A stretch of 64,000 nt of DNA from Fredinandcohnia onubensis (GCF_002734285.1 NZ_NSEA01000002.1:124001-188000); one strand, 5' to 3'; shown: positions 44,474 to 55,377, numbered from the stretch's first letter. Notes: generated from the sequence alone by a model not told the origin. Numbers and translations: made by a program.

Positions 44474-45488
44474 AATACTCCACCTCACGATTTCTTAGCT
44501 GTTCAAATTGGTTTCTTGCTATTCCCATTACAAGTGCCTCCCTCGCCATTTCAACACCTTCACGAATACTGTTCGCTTTTCCTGAGATGTAAATAGCTGC
44601 ACCAGCATTTAATAAAACAATATTCGTTGCACTTTGATTGGCACTTCCATATAAAACATCCCGCAAGAGGTTTGCGCTCTCAACCACGGAAGATACTTGA
44701 ATGTCCTTCATATTTCCACGGGGAAGGTCGACATCCTCAGGCGAGAGGACAAATCTAGTAATCTCTCCATCTTTTAATTCCACAATATCTGTTTCAGTTG
44801 TAATACTGCATTCATCTAGTCCATCACGTCCTGAAACAAATAAAATATGCTCAGAACCGAGTTTTTGAAGGGCATATGCCATCTTTTCAGCGTACTCAGT
44901 TGAGTACACACCTAATACTTGCCTTTTACATCTAGCTGGGTTTGCCATTGGCCCCAATAGGTTAAAAATGGTTCGAAATCCAATTTCCTGTCTCGGTGTG
45001 ACAGCATGCTTCATCGCAGCATGGTAGATAGGGGCAAATAAAAAGCTCATATTTCGTTTATTTAATGCAGCCTTCGCTTCTTCTTTGGTTGATTGGATCT
45101 CAACACCTAAATATTCTAAAACATCAGCACTACCACTTTTTGATGACACAGCACGATTCCCATGCTTTGCAACTTTTATTCCTAAGGAAGAGACAATAAT
45201 TGCAGATGCAGTTGAAATATTAAAGGTAGAAGCACCATCCCCACCTGTCCCACATGTATCAATTACTTGATCACTTTCATAATCAAGCTGCATCATATGC
45301 TCCCTCATCGCTCTTGCAAAGCCAGTAATTTCATCGACTGTTTCCCCACGAAAACGAAGGATTGAAAGTAAGCTTGCAATCTGGCTTGCAGTTGCATCAC
45401 CAGACATAATCACGTCCATCACTCGATAGCTTTCTTCTTCAGTTAATACCTCACCAGTAATACATTTATTTAAAAGTTGTTTAAACAT
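44454..45488 (-). CDS. trpD: Anthranilate phosphoribosyltransferase
   Basis: Transfers phosphoribose to anthranilate, 344 residues. Motifs: VIDTCGTGGDGASTFNIST (PRPP binding, near residue 80), KHGNRAVSSKSGSADVLEYLG, FLFAPIYHAAMKHAVTPRQEIGFRTIFNLLGPMANP, and DGLDECSIT. Begins inside the trpE end (8-base overlap). The glutaminase subunit gene trpG is not in the operon. Confidence 0.95.
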   Translation of the reverse strand: MFKQLLNKCITGEVLTEEESYRVMDVIMSGDATASQIASLLSILRFRGETVDEITGFARAMREHMMQLDYESDQVIDTCGTGGDGASTFNISTASAIIVSSLGIKVAKHGNRAVSSKSGSADVLEYLGVEIQSTKEEAKAALNKRNMSFLFAPIYHAAMKHAVTPRQEIGFRTIFNLLGPMANPARCKRQVLGVYSTEYAEKMAYALQKLGSEHILFVSGRDGLDECSITTETDIVELKDGEITRFVLSPEDVDLPRGNMKDIQVSSVVESANLLRDVLYGSANQSATNIVLLNAGAAIYISGKANSIREGVEMAREALVMGIARNQFEQLRNREVEYFAKQNS

Positions 45489-46998
45489 GAATATCCTCCT
45501 TATCGAATGCTTCTTCTGCTAACTGGATTGTTTGAATTAAGGCACTTGCTTTATTTACGGTTTCCATCCACTCATGTTCAGGAACTGAATCAGCAACGAT
45601 ACCTGCTCCCGCCTGGACGTAAGCCACACCATCTTTTATAATTGCCGTCCGAATTGTAATACAGGAATCTATATTTCCATCAAAGCCTATATAAGCAATG
45701 GTGCCGGCATATAAGTTTCGAGCCGTTGGTTCCAGTTCTGAGATAATTTGCATTGCACGAATTTTAGGTGCTCCAGATACAGTTCCTGCCGGGAACGCTG
45801 CTTGTAACGCATCTAATGGATCAATTTTCTCATCTAATTCACCTGTGACCTTCGAGATAATGTGCATCACATGTGAAAATCGACCAATTTCCATTAATAC
45901 AGGCGTTTTAACAGAGCCAAATGTAGATACCCTGCCAATATCATTACGTGCTAAATCGACTAGCATATAATGCTCCGCCATCTCTTTTTCATCCTGAAGC
46001 AATTCCGATGCAAGGGCATCATCTTCTTCTTTCGTCTTCCCTCTCCGCCTTGTACCTGCAATCGGGTGAATCTCAAGATGTTTGTTATGAACTTTGATTA
46101 AACGCTCTGGTGAGCTACCTACAATTTCGATATCATTGATTTTGATATAAAACAAATAAGGTGAAGGATTTACCATCCGTAAGACACGGTAAAGCTGAAA
46201 TCCACTTACTGAGACAGGAATTTCAAAGCGTTGTGATAAAACCGCCTGAAAAATATCTCCATCCGTGATATAATCCTTTATTTTAGCAACAGCATCTAAG
46301 AAATCCTGTTTTTCGAAGTTCGTTTTTATATCTTTTACATTCGGTATTTCATGTAACTTTGGAAGTAGTAACATTTCACTTTGTTCTTTGTTTTGAATGA
46401 TTCGGGATAAATACATGTTGATTTTTGAGTGGGCATGATCGAAAACAGCCTTTTGAATCCGATCATCTTCACCGCCGTTTAACCGAACAAAATGAACGAC
46501 AATCAACTCGCGTGAATGATGGTCTAACGCTAAAATGGTTTCACAAAAGAAAAATTGATAGCGTTCCATGTTTAAATCATTGTTTGAGTGTTCATCTACC
46601 TTTTCAAATGTCGAGATTGCATCATACCCAATATATCCAACTGCCCCTCCATAAAAGGGGATTTCGATATCAAGCGGCTTTAAGGCAAGGTAATCCTTAA
46701 TCCAGTTAAATGCATCCTTCATTGTTGGTTTCTTTACTAAGCTTTGCTGGTTTTCATTTTTCACGTAGTAGTGACCTTTATTTTCATCCATAAACAGGAA
46801 TGGCTTTAAGCCAATAAATGAATACCGAGACCACTCGGATTCGTGATCCTTACTTTCAAGCAGAAAGGATGCTTCATTTTCTAGGTTTTGAAAAATTTGA
46901 ATGGGTGTCAACGTATCAACTAAGAAACGTTTGACAATCGGAATTGTCCGAAATTGTTTTGCATCGGACGCAAACGAGGAAAAATCATACGTATTCAT
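45481..46998 (-). CDS. trpE: Anthranilate synthase component I
   Basis: Makes anthranilate from chorismate, 505 residues. N-terminal regulatory part with FLLESKDHESEWSRYSFIG (the LLES tryptophan-binding element), central YDAISTF, and the chorismate-binding domain with VLSQRFEIPV, GSSPERLIKVH, HPIAGTRRRGKTKEED, LVDLARNDIGRV, FPAGTVSGAPKIRAM and AGAGIVADSVPEHEW. No TrpG domain is fused, so it must use the shared PabA-type glutaminase. First trp gene, behind the TRAP-controlled leader; its GGAGGAG ribosome binding site lies in a hairpin. Confidence 0.95.
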   Translation of the reverse strand: MNTYDFSSFASDAKQFRTIPIVKRFLVDTLTPIQIFQNLENEASFLLESKDHESEWSRYSFIGLKPFLFMDENKGHYYVKNENQQSLVKKPTMKDAFNWIKDYLALKPLDIEIPFYGGAVGYIGYDAISTFEKVDEHSNNDLNMERYQFFFCETILALDHHSRELIVVHFVRLNGGEDDRIQKAVFDHAHSKINMYLSRIIQNKEQSEMLLLPKLHEIPNVKDIKTNFEKQDFLDAVAKIKDYITDGDIFQAVLSQRFEIPVSVSGFQLYRVLRMVNPSPYLFYIKINDIEIVGSSPERLIKVHNKHLEIHPIAGTRRRGKTKEEDDALASELLQDEKEMAEHYMLVDLARNDIGRVSTFGSVKTPVLMEIGRFSHVMHIISKVTGELDEKIDPLDALQAAFPAGTVSGAPKIRAMQIISELEPTARNLYAGTIAYIGFDGNIDSCITIRTAIIKDGVAYVQAGAGIVADSVPEHEWMETVNKASALIQTIQLAEEAFDKEDIHV

Positions 46999-47002
46999 TT
47001 AG

Positions 47003-47032
47003 CTCACTCCTCCATGTAATATGGAGAATGAG
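47003..47032 (-). promoter_or_regulatory. Hairpin sequestering the trpE ribosome binding site
   Basis: On the RNA, CTCATTCTCCAT (47032-47021) pairs with ATGGAGGAGTGAG (47015-47003) around a 5-nt loop, with one wobble and one bulge. The right arm contains the trpE GGAGGAG. B. subtilis trp has an analogous ribosome-site-blocking hairpin that forms when TRAP is bound. Confidence 0.7.
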
Positions 47033-47079
47033 GATTTAGGAGGTATTTGAAGATAGGAATCGCTTTTTAATATAAAAAA

Positions 47080-47122
47080 CGATAAAAATAAACAACCCAA
47101 AGACACATTCGTATCTTTGGGT
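47080..47122 (-). terminator. trp attenuator terminator
   Basis: ACCCAAAGA (47122-47114) pairs with TCTTTGGGT (47103-47095), then a T-rich tract. The left arm also forms the antiterminator with the triplet region: TCTACCCAAA pairs with TTTAGGGTAGA at 47185-47175. Confidence 0.82.
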
Positions 47123-47135
47123 AGAAGTAACATAA

Positions 47136-47221
47136 CTAAACTCTGCTAACCTCGGCTAAACTCTCTCATTCTCATCTACCCTAAACTCAACTCTAAACTT
47201 CACAGAAAACTTACTAAACTC
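47136..47221 (-). promoter_or_regulatory. TRAP-binding site of the trp leader: (G/U)AG triplet array
   Basis: On the minus strand, GAG or TAG triplets start at 47193, 47188, 47183, 47178, 47173, 47167, 47163, 47158, 47153, 47148, 47143 and 47138: twelve triplets at nearly constant 5-base steps, with further ones at 47221, 47216 and 47245. This is the RNA pattern bound by the 11-subunit TRAP ring. Bound TRAP would cover the antiterminator arm (47185-47175) and let the terminator form when tryptophan is plentiful. Confidence 0.88.
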
Positions 47222-47248
47222 AAACTTTATCAAATATTGTAACTAAAC

Positions 47249-47275
47249 TTATCATATACATCTTTAGTTTGTCAA
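47249..47275 (-). promoter_or_regulatory. Candidate trp promoter between aroH and trpE
   Basis: A perfect TTGACA at 47275-47270 is followed 15 bases later by TGATAA (47254-47249); alternative -10 readings are shifted a few bases. It would start a leader of about 245 bases. Transcription from aroC can also read through. Confidence 0.5.
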
Positions 47276-47283
47276 TATATAGT

Positions 47284-47658
47284 TTATTTACCTTGAACAG
47301 TTGAAAGGTCCGGTCTGAGGACGATCGCTCCATTTTGGTAAACATGATTGATTTCTTCTTGTTTTGCCATAGTATTCACAGTCATCAAGATACGAATACA
47401 CATTGGCAATGAACCTGGTACAGGAATTTCTCTCATACTCATTACTGGAACAAATGTCCATCCATCAATTTGTCTTGCTGCTGCAGCAGGAAAAGCTGCA
47501 TCAATATCATCGGTAACTGTAAATACAATTTGAGCAACATCAGCAGCTTCAATGTGATTTTCAGTGATCATGTCACGCAATAGCTGCTCAGTAGATGTTA
47601 ATATTTCTTGTCTATTATTTTCTTTAATCGTTGTAGCGCCACGTATTCCCCTGATCAT
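47284..47658 (-). CDS. aroH: Chorismate mutase AroH (monofunctional)
   Basis: Converts chorismate to prephenate; trimeric AroH-type enzyme of 124 residues. The start MIRGIRGATTIKENN holds the active-site Arg7, and FPAAAARQIDGW with MSMREIPVPGSLPMCIRIL includes the arginine that binds the ring. It lies between aroB and the trp promoter, last in the aroC-aroB-aroH group; the gap to trpE is 285 bases. Confidence 0.94.
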   Translation of the reverse strand: MIRGIRGATTIKENNRQEILTSTEQLLRDMITENHIEAADVAQIVFTVTDDIDAAFPAAAARQIDGWTFVPVMSMREIPVPGSLPMCIRILMTVNTMAKQEEINHVYQNGAIVLRPDLSTVQGK

Positions 47659-47696
47659 TTACACTCCTCCTTTTTTTTGCATGAAGACATCTTATC

Positions 47697-48776
47697 TTAA
47701 ATAAAATCCTTTAAGAAACGGAGTAGATGCTCATCTTCTATATCTTGAATAACAGTTTCCCCAATGTTTTTTAACAAGACCATTTTTACCTTACCAGAGG
47801 TAGCTTTTTTATCATGCTTCATTCGTTCAAGTAATTTTTCAACTTCTAATTCATCAGGAATGCTTGTTGGGAACCCAAACAAACTGAACCATTCTTTTAT
47901 TTTTTCAGATGATAGATTACTATTAAAGATTTTTTCGCTCACCTTTAATGCAAAAATCATCCCAATCGCAACGCCATCTCCATGGGTAATCTTTCCATAA
48001 CCAGATTCAGCTTCAATAGCATGACCTAGGGTATGACCAAAGTTTAAGATGGCACGTAGTCCTTTTTCTTGTTCGTCCTCAGAAACAACCTTTGCCTTTA
48101 CGGCTACACCTTTTAATACAGCATATTGAAGCTTTTCACCTTTTAAATCGTCTAAAGATGTTATGTTTTCAGTTAGCCACTCATAAAACTCCGGATCCCA
48201 AATTAATCCATGCTTAATGACCTCGGCAAAGCCTGAACGAAGCTCGTTTTTTGGCAATGTCTTCATTAAATCAATATCATACAATACCGCATTCGGTTGA
48301 TGAAAAGCACCAATCATATTTTTTCCAAGTTCATGATTAATGGCAACCTTCCCTCCAACTGCACTGTCATGAGCAAGTAATGTAGTTGGAATTTGGATAA
48401 ATGGGATGCCACGCATGAATGTTGCCGCGACAAACCCTGCTAAATCGCCAACAACACCCCCACCTAATGCAAGAATCACCGAAGAACGGTCTAATCCTTC
48501 TTCTAGCGCAAAGGTCTGACATTGATAATACATTTCAAAAGATTTTGCACTTTCCCCAGCAGGGATAACGAATGATAACGGCTCATCAAATTGGGACTTA
48601 AGGATATCTATTACTTTCTCTAAATAAAGTGACGCAACAGATTCATCACTTATAACAAGTACCTTTGATACCGATTTACATGTATCCTTTATAACCTGTG
48701 GCAATTGATCGATAATTTCAGTTCCAATGAACATTGGATAGGTTTTCGATTTTGTTGCTATGGTTAACTGGTCCAT
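47697..48776 (-). CDS. aroB: 3-dehydroquinate synthase
   Basis: Second step of the shikimate pathway, NAD and zinc dependent, 359 residues. Motifs: [25 protein letters not shown] (nucleotide-binding loop), [21 protein letters not shown], and [22 protein letters not shown] with the zinc histidines. The ATG shares its A with the aroC stop (TAATG), so translation is coupled. Confidence 0.95.
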   Translation of the reverse strand: MDQLTIATKSKTYPMFIGTEIIDQLPQVIKDTCKSVSKVLVISDESVASLYLEKVIDILKSQFDEPLSFVIPAGESAKSFEMYYQCQTFALEEGLDRSSVILALGGGVVGDLAGFVAATFMRGIPFIQIPTTLLAHDSAVGGKVAINHELGKNMIGAFHQPNAVLYDIDLMKTLPKNELRSGFAEVIKHGLIWDPEFYEWLTENITSLDDLKGEKLQYAVLKGVAVKAKVVSEDEQEKGLRAILNFGHTLGHAIEAESGYGKITHGDGVAIGMIFALKVSEKIFNSNLSSEKIKEWFSLFGFPTSIPDELEVEKLLERMKHDKKATSGKVKMVLLKNIGETVIQDIEDEHLLRFLKDFI

Positions 48777-49948
48777 TAGAATTCCCTCGAATACTCACGC
48801 GTTTTCGCTACATTTTCTTGAATTAAATCGATTCTGTCTTGTCCAAATTGTTCAACAATTGCGTTTGCAACTTCCCAAGCCACAACTGCCTCAGCGACAA
48901 CTGATGCGGCAGGTACTGCACAGCTATCAGATCTTTCAATACTTGCTTCAAATACTTCTTTAGTTTCAATATCTACGCTTTTTAATGGCTTATATAGGGT
49001 TGGGATAGGCTTCATTACACCTCGAACAACAATTGGCATACCGTTTGTCATACCGCCTTCAAAGCCGCCTAAATTATTGGTTCTTCGCTTATATCCATCT
49101 TCTTTATCCCAAATGATTTCATCATGAACCTGACTTCCAGGAATTCTTGCTGCATCAAATCCAATACCAAATTCAACACCTTTAAAGGCATTGATACTTA
49201 CCATTGCTGCTGCAATTTTCGAATCTAATTTACGGTCATAATGAACATAGCTTCCTAAACCTGCAGGTACACCTTCAACGATGACTTCTACAATCCCACC
49301 GATGGAGTCACCATTTTTCTTTGCTTCATCAATGGCATTCATCATTTGAATGCCTGCCTCTTCATCCAAACATCTGACTGAAGATTCTTCGGTCTTTATT
49401 TTCAATTCTTCTAGGGATGAATATGTAGTGTTCTTCGCACGTACTCCACCAATTTCTAATACATGTCCAGCAACCTGAATCCCTAAAGATGCCAAGAATT
49501 TTTTAGCCACTGCCCCAGCTGCAACTCGTACTGTTGTTTCACGTGCTGAGGATCTTTCAAGAACATTACGCATATCGCGATGTCCGTATTTGATGGCTCC
49601 ATTAAGGTCTGCATGTCCAGGGCGTGGACGTGTAATTTTACGCTTAATATCTTCTGCCTCTTCATCAGTAATTGGATCGATACCCATTATTTTCGTCCAA
49701 TGTTTCCAGTCATTATTTTCAACAACTAATGCAATTGGAGAACCTAAAGTTTTTCCGTGTCTAACACCACTTGCAATTTGCACTTGGTCCTTTTCTATTT
49801 GCATTCTTCTGCCTCGTCCATGTCCCTTTTGACGTCTAGCAAGTTCGAAGTTTATATCTTCTGTAGTAAGTTCTAAACCAGCAGGTACACCTTCAAGTAT
49901 GGTTGTAAGTTGTGGCCCGTGTGATTCACCAGCTGTTAAGTATCTCAT
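48776..49948 (-). CDS. aroC: Chorismate synthase
   Basis: Final step of the shikimate pathway, FMN dependent; called aroF in B. subtilis, 390 residues. Signatures [40 protein letters not shown]-type ([11 protein letters not shown]), [31 protein letters not shown]-type ([17 protein letters not shown]), and [22 protein letters not shown] 49948 follows AAGGGGG by about 8 bases; the 14-codon extension has no site. First gene of the supraoperon. About 230 bases separate it from cheR, with no recognised element. Confidence 0.95.
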   Translation of the reverse strand: MRYLTAGESHGPQLTTILEGVPAGLELTTEDINFELARRQKGHGRGRRMQIEKDQVQIASGVRHGKTLGSPIALVVENNDWKHWTKIMGIDPITDEEAEDIKRKITRPRPGHADLNGAIKYGHRDMRNVLERSSARETTVRVAAGAVAKKFLASLGIQVAGHVLEIGGVRAKNTTYSSLEELKIKTEESSVRCLDEEAGIQMMNAIDEAKKNGDSIGGIVEVIVEGVPAGLGSYVHYDRKLDSKIAAAMVSINAFKGVEFGIGFDAARIPGSQVHDEIIWDKEDGYKRRTNNLGGFEGGMTNGMPIVVRGVMKPIPTLYKPLKSVDIETKEVFEASIERSDSCAVPAASVVAEAVVAWEVANAIVEQFGQDRIDLIQENVAKTREYSREF

Positions 49949-50182
49949 GTGTGTTTCCCCCTTATATGCAATAGTGAAAAAGAATTTCACTTTCGTAATT
50001 TAAAGCGATTATGTACCAATATATCATAATCTCTGTAATTCCGGATAGATTTTTTCAAAAATTTCTATGATTATATACAATTGTGATAAAGAAAAAGAAT
50101 TCACCCATAGGCAAATTCGATTACTATATCGTAGCAAACATTATTATATTTGTCATTATTCTGACGTTTTATTTTACATGTT

Positions 50183-50965
<783 letters not shown>

Positions 50966-51014
50966 CTAAAAACTAAACATAATTTTGGTGGTGATAATAG
51001 AAAGTTCCTTAAGA

Positions 51015-51042
51015 AAAACCAGCCCTACTAGAGCTGGTTTTT
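51015..51042 (-). terminator. Terminator of ndk
   Basis: AAAAACCAGC pairs with GCTGGTTTTT around an 8-nt loop, with T residues at the end on the minus strand. It lies 7 bases after the ndk stop. Confidence 0.88.
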
Positions 51043-51048
51043 GATGGA

Positions 51049-51495
51049 TTAGTAAATCCAGTTATTAATTAGCTTTTCGTACGCAGCTACTTCTTCTTCT
51101 TTGAAGAAAAGTGCAATTTCACGCTCAGCACTTGCCGGTGAATCAGAACCGTGAATAACGTTCTTTCCAACAGTTAATCCAAAATCACCACGAATTGTTC
51201 CTGGAAGGGCATCCTTCGGATTTGTTGCACCCATCATTTGACGTGCAGTTGCAATTACATTCTCACCTTGCCAAACCATTGCAAATACTGGACCAGAAGT
51301 GATGAAATCTACAAGCTCTCCAAAGAATGGACGCTCTTTATGCTCACCATAATGTTCTCCAGCAAGCTCTTCAGAAATAACCATTAATTTTGCTCCGACT
51401 AATTGAAAGCCCTTTCTTTCAAAGCGTGAAACAATCTCACCAATTAATTGACGTTGAACTCCGTCAGGCTTAACCATTAAAAACGTTTTTTCCAT
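51049..51495 (-). CDS. ndk: Nucleoside diphosphate kinase
   Basis: Balances NTP/NDP pools through a phospho-histidine, 148 residues. Start [20 protein letters not shown]; active-site histidine in [16 protein letters not shown] near residue 115. ATG 51495 follows GGAGAGAATT; an earlier start four codons upstream would sit in that site. Own terminator; located between hepT and cheR as in B. subtilis. Confidence 0.95.
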   Translation of the reverse strand: MEKTFLMVKPDGVQRQLIGEIVSRFERKGFQLVGAKLMVISEELAGEHYGEHKERPFFGELVDFITSGPVFAMVWQGENVIATARQMMGATNPKDALPGTIRGDFGLTVGKNVIHGSDSPASAEREIALFFKEEEVAAYEKLINNWIY

Positions 51496-51665
51496 AATTC
51501 TCTCCACCCCACCAAAATATGTATAATAGTCATGTTTTAGCGACCAATCAAAATAGTAACACTATTTTGATTGGTTTGCAACTTTATTCATCAAATACAC
51601 TTTTGCGTTTTTGCGCTCAGTTTTTAATGACAACAGGATGCAGGTTACATAGGGGACAAATATAG

Positions 51666-52628
51666 TTAAAATTTTCTTTTTCCGATATATTTTGCAATAT
51701 TATAAAGCGTATTTCTAGCACGACCAGAAGGTAATTCCTCTAATACCTTATACGCTTTATCTAAATAACGGTTACTTATAGCCTCGGACTGCTTGATTGC
51801 ATCTGATTGTTTAATCAACGTGATTAAAGGTTTAATTTCATCTGATGTTGTATGTTCTGAAACTTTTGTAATAAGGTCTTTAAGTTTCTCATCCTTCATC
51901 GCATAAAGAACAGGCAATGTAATATTCCCTTGCATCAAGTCACTACCAGCAGGTTTTCCTAGTTGTTGATCAGTGCCTGTAAAATCTAGAATATCATCTG
52001 TAATCTGAAAGGCCATTCCAACATAATAACCAAAAAGATACAATTTATTATGGATATCAGAAGGAACACCTGCAGCAACTGCACCTAGTTGGCAGCTACT
52101 TGCAATTAATAGGGCCGTTTTCCGTTTAATTCGACGCAAATAACACCGTAGGTCTTGATCAAACCGATATTTATCTTTGATTTGCTCAATTTCACCTAAA
52201 CAGACCTCGACGATTGTATGAGCAAGAAGTTTATGTAATAAAGGATTATCAAGCTTCGTGATGATTTCTAATGAACTTCCTAGTATATAATCTCCTGCAT
52301 ACATCGCAATCTTGTTGTCCCATTTTGCTTTAATGGTTGGCTTGCCACGACGTAGGTCCGCGTCATCAATTACATCATCATGGACAAGCGATGCTGTATG
52401 AATAAGCTCAAGTGTTACTGCTACGTTTTTTATCACATTTATATCATACTTACCGAATTTGCCACCTAATAGGACAAAAACAGGTCGTAATCGTTTTCCA
52501 CCTGATTGCAATAAATGCAATCCAGCTTGCTGAAGAACAGGATGCTCCCCTTTGATGGAAGCCTCCAGTTCCTTTTCTATAATGGCTAAATCTGTATTCA
52601 AATACGAATACATCAAAGATAATTTCAT
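51666..52628 (-). CDS. hepT: Heptaprenyl diphosphate synthase component II
   Basis: Catalytic subunit that builds the menaquinone side chain, 320 residues. Both aspartate-rich motifs are present: LVHDDVIDDADLRRGKPT (first) and FQITDDILDFTG (second). N-terminal LNTDLAIIEKELEASIKGEHPVL, C-terminal AKYIGKRKF. ATG 52628 has AAGGTG; a GTG three codons earlier lies inside that site. It follows menG by 39 bases and works with HepS. Confidence 0.94.
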   Translation of the reverse strand: MKLSLMYSYLNTDLAIIEKELEASIKGEHPVLQQAGLHLLQSGGKRLRPVFVLLGGKFGKYDINVIKNVAVTLELIHTASLVHDDVIDDADLRRGKPTIKAKWDNKIAMYAGDYILGSSLEIITKLDNPLLHKLLAHTIVEVCLGEIEQIKDKYRFDQDLRCYLRRIKRKTALLIASSCQLGAVAAGVPSDIHNKLYLFGYYVGMAFQITDDILDFTGTDQQLGKPAGSDLMQGNITLPVLYAMKDEKLKDLITKVSEHTTSDEIKPLITLIKQSDAIKQSEAISNRYLDKAYKVLEELPSGRARNTLYNIAKYIGKRKF

Positions 52629-52667
52629 GAGTTTCACCTTAGTTTACAAAAATATGACGCGAAAATA

Positions 52668-53372
52668 TTATTTCTTATACCCTAAATGCATAGCAGCTAC
52701 ACCTAAAGTGTACGGTTTAACTTCAATGTCTTTTAAGCCTGCTTCTCGAAACATATTTGCTAGTTCTTTCATGCCTGGAAAATCACGGGCAGATTCTTGT
52801 AACCATGAATATTCCTGATAACTTTTTGCAAAAAGCTTTCCGAAAACTGGCATAACAAAACGAAAATAGAAAAAGTATAATTGACGAAATCCAATTATTG
52901 TTGGTTGTGAAGTTTCTAAACAAACAACCTTGCCACCAGGTTTTACTACCCTTTGCATTTCTTTTAAAACGGTCATATAATCCGGAACATTTCGTAAGCC
53001 AAAGCCAATTGTTACATAGTCAAAAGAATTATCCTCAAACGGTAATTCCATCGCATTTCCATGTACCAATTTAACCTGATTTAATTCCAGCTTGTCTACC
53101 TTCTCTTGACCAATTTTTAGCATATTTTTACTAAAGTCTAAACCAATTACTTCCCCCGTAGAACCCACTGCATCTGCAAGCGCAATTGTCCAATCGGCAG
53201 TTCCACAACAAACATCTAACGCGGAAGAACCTTTTTGGACATCCATTCGTTTCATTGTATCTTTACGCCAAGCTTTATGTTGTTGGAAGCTAATCACGGA
53301 ATTCATTTGGTCATAATTTTTATATATTTTTTCAAACACATGGTGTACACGCTGTTCTTTAGATTGCTCCAT
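52668..53372 (-). CDS. menG: Demethylmenaquinone methyltransferase
   Basis: SAM-dependent last step of menaquinone synthesis (UbiE/MenG; older name menH in B. subtilis), 234 residues. UbiE family signatures: [17 protein letters not shown] at residues 15-31, [30 protein letters not shown], and [17 protein letters not shown]. It starts two bases after the hepS stop. Confidence 0.94.
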   Translation of the reverse strand: MEQSKEQRVHHVFEKIYKNYDQMNSVISFQQHKAWRKDTMKRMDVQKGSSALDVCCGTADWTIALADAVGSTGEVIGLDFSKNMLKIGQEKVDKLELNQVKLVHGNAMELPFEDNSFDYVTIGFGLRNVPDYMTVLKEMQRVVKPGGKVVCLETSQPTIIGFRQLYFFYFRFVMPVFGKLFAKSYQEYSWLQESARDFPGMKELANMFREAGLKDIEVKPYTLGVAAMHLGYKK

Positions 53373-53374
53373 AA

Positions 53375-54190
53375 TTACCCTTCTTCCACAATCTTATTCA
53401 TTGATATTGAAGCACCTTCAAATCGTAGCTCATTAATTCGATTTAATAACATACTGTTCATTTTCGGGTTCGTTGCTAAAAACTGCTCCAACTTATTTGT
53501 TACATAAGAAAGCTGCCTGTTAAAAATGATCATAACTTCTGCTTCCTGATCTTGTTTTTCTTGATGAAAAACTATTTTCTTTAAAGTCTTGAAGAGAATT
53601 GAATTACCATTTTCTAAATACTGTTCTCTTTCATGCAGTAATCTTTTTAATAACAAAAAATTTAAAATGAGCTCTTCCCATTTTTTTATTTGAAAGCTTT
53701 TTACAATTTTTTGAAAAATAGCCGATTCAACTGTTGTTACACAAGTAAAAAGCTTGTCTATATTTTCATTGTCCATTTGATACAAATAAATTTTGGCTTC
53801 ATTAACTTCTTTAATACCTTCTGCAAGTACTCGAATGAAGTTAATATCGGAGACCTGAGCCAGAAGTTTATAATATAATCCGCTAAAATAATCTCCCGCC
53901 AATACAGCCAACTGTTGACTGCGCATGTGTTCATCTGAATAGGAAAGTCGATTGGGGACTGATTCATGGGTATCCAATGCCTGTTGAACAAGCATAGTTG
54001 TTACTATATAGTTTTCCAATTGCTCTTTTGGCAAAAGTAAATCCTCGCATATCGAATTTAATAATAAAATCTTATCTTCATCTATGCTAGGTGTTTCCAT
54101 ATATCTTTGAAGGTATGAGTGTCCTATTTTAACCTCAATACGCTCCTTAAGATTGGCAACTATTTCCTTGATGTCATGCAAATCAATCAC
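53375..54190 (-). CDS. hepS: Heptaprenyl diphosphate synthase component I
   Basis: Non-catalytic partner of HepT, 271 residues, mostly helical. Shared blocks in the family: [51 protein letters not shown], and [13 protein letters not shown]-type (here [13 protein letters not shown]). It needs HepT for activity. Order hepS-menG-hepT is canonical; the mtrB gene lies 146 bases upstream. Confidence 0.9.
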   Translation of the reverse strand: MIDLHDIKEIVANLKERIEVKIGHSYLQRYMETPSIDEDKILLLNSICEDLLLPKEQLENYIVTTMLVQQALDTHESVPNRLSYSDEHMRSQQLAVLAGDYFSGLYYKLLAQVSDINFIRVLAEGIKEVNEAKIYLYQMDNENIDKLFTCVTTVESAIFQKIVKSFQIKKWEELILNFLLLKRLLHEREQYLENGNSILFKTLKKIVFHQEKQDQEAEVMIIFNRQLSYVTNKLEQFLATNPKMNSMLLNRINELRFEGASISMNKIVEEG

Positions 54191-54317
54191 CCTTGTTTCC
54201 CCAATTTAAATAAAATTTTTTCTATTTTGAAGGTCTTTATATTAGTCTCCTTAAAACAACGTTAATTATAACATATATCCCATAGTTTTTCCCTTAGTTT
54301 TGTGCAATCCAAAAGAA

Positions 54318-54338
54318 AAAGCAGGAATTACCTGCTTT
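54318..54338 (-). terminator. Terminator of mtrB, overlapping its stop
   Basis: AAAGCAGG pairs with CCTGCTTT around a 5-nt loop; T-rich sequence follows on the minus strand. Confidence 0.82.
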
Positions 54339-54567
54339 ATTTTTTGGAACCTGATTCAGTTTCTCCATGGCTAGTTTGAATAATGGCATGACCACGAACC
54401 TTTATTGCTGAAGTATGTTCAGTAAATTGAGCGATCATTACTTCGCCTCTATCTAATTTCTCCGAATGATGAAAGCGTGTATCAGTTCCTCTAGTTAAAC
54501 CGATTACATTCACTCCATCTTCTACTGCTTTAATTACAATAAACTCTGAGTTTGAATTATTACTCAT
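54337..54567 (-). CDS. mtrB: Tryptophan RNA-binding attenuation protein TRAP
   Basis: A 76-residue beta-sheet protein that forms an 11-mer ring, binds tryptophan and wraps G/UAG-repeat RNA. The core [21 protein letters not shown] to [12 protein letters not shown] is nearly identical to B. subtilis TRAP; RNA-contact residues Lys37, Lys56 and Arg58 are all present, as is the tryptophan pocket (Thr25, Gly27, Thr30). It lies after folE, as in B. subtilis mtrAB. Its matching target is the trp leader at 47136-47221 in this window. Confidence 0.96.
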   Translation of the reverse strand: MSNNSNSEFIVIKAVEDGVNVIGLTRGTDTRFHHSEKLDRGEVMIAQFTEHTSAIKVRGHAIIQTSHGETESGSKK

Positions 54568-54682
54568 CCTTCTTCACTCCTATGAATGCTATGTAAAGGA
54601 AATTTTTTCAACTCATTCAACACTTAATGGAAAATGAGTGAAACTCACATCTTTTTTACTATCTCGTACTTCATTACGTATG

Positions 54683-55258
54683 TCAATTCTTAATTAAAGA
54701 TAATACCTCACTGCGAGCAGCTGGGTCTTTTTGTAATATTCCACGAACAGCAGAAGTAACTGTTTTTGCTCCTGGTTTTTTCACTCCCCGCATCGTCATA
54801 CACATATGTTCTGCTTCGATTACTACCATTACCCCATGAGGTTGTAGGGTTTCAACGATGGAATCAGCAATTGTTGAGGTTATTCTTTCTTGCAATTGAG
54901 GTCTTTTAGCGACAGCTTCTACGGCGCGTGCAAGCTTGCTTAAGCCAGTTACCTTACCGCCTTTAGGAATATAAGCAACGTGTGCGTGACCATAAAATGG
55001 GACAAGATGGTGCTCGCACATTGAGAAAAATGGGATGTCTTTGACAAGCACTAACTCTTCATGTTCCTCACCGAAAATCGTTTGAAAATATTCTTTTGGG
55101 TCATCTTGGAGACCAGAGAACACTTCCGCATACATTTTAGAGACTCTTTTTGGCGTATCGACTAGTCCTTCTCTCTGTGGATCTTCGCCGATTGCTTCTA
55201 AAATCATGGTTACTGCCTGCTCTATTTTTTTATAATCTATGGAAGTCATTTTAGCCAA
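54683..55258 (-). CDS. folE: GTP cyclohydrolase I
   Basis: First step of folate synthesis (mtrA in B. subtilis), 191 residues. Zinc ligands in [22 protein letters not shown] (Cys and His-His) and the C-terminal [21 protein letters not shown] with the second cysteine. Substrate loop [12 protein letters not shown] is intact. 115 bases upstream of mtrB, same operon. Confidence 0.95.
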   Translation of the reverse strand: MAKMTSIDYKKIEQAVTMILEAIGEDPQREGLVDTPKRVSKMYAEVFSGLQDDPKEYFQTIFGEEHEELVLVKDIPFFSMCEHHLVPFYGHAHVAYIPKGGKVTGLSKLARAVEAVAKRPQLQERITSTIADSIVETLQPHGVMVVIEAEHMCMTMRGVKKPGAKTVTSAVRGILQKDPAARSEVLSLIKN

Positions 55259-55317
55259 CCCCTCTTCTTATTACGTACTGCCAGTCCATTGATTCTAGCA
55301 TAATTATGTACAGAAAA

Positions 55318-55346
55318 CAAAAAAGAGTCGTTAAAAACGACCCTCT
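55318..55346 (-). terminator. Terminator of hbs
   Basis: AAAGAG and GTCGT pair with ACGAC and CTCTTT with a two-base bulge; six T residues follow on the minus strand. Confidence 0.82.
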
Positions 55347-55377
55347 TTGTTATCTTTCACATAGTTTCTATGTAAAA

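Noticed and set aside
47141-47195. CTC/CTA-rich stretch on the plus strand looked like a microsatellite or CRISPR-like short repeat
   Set aside because: On the minus strand it is the 5-base-spaced G/UAG triplet array of the trp leader, with the antiterminator and terminator in the right places.
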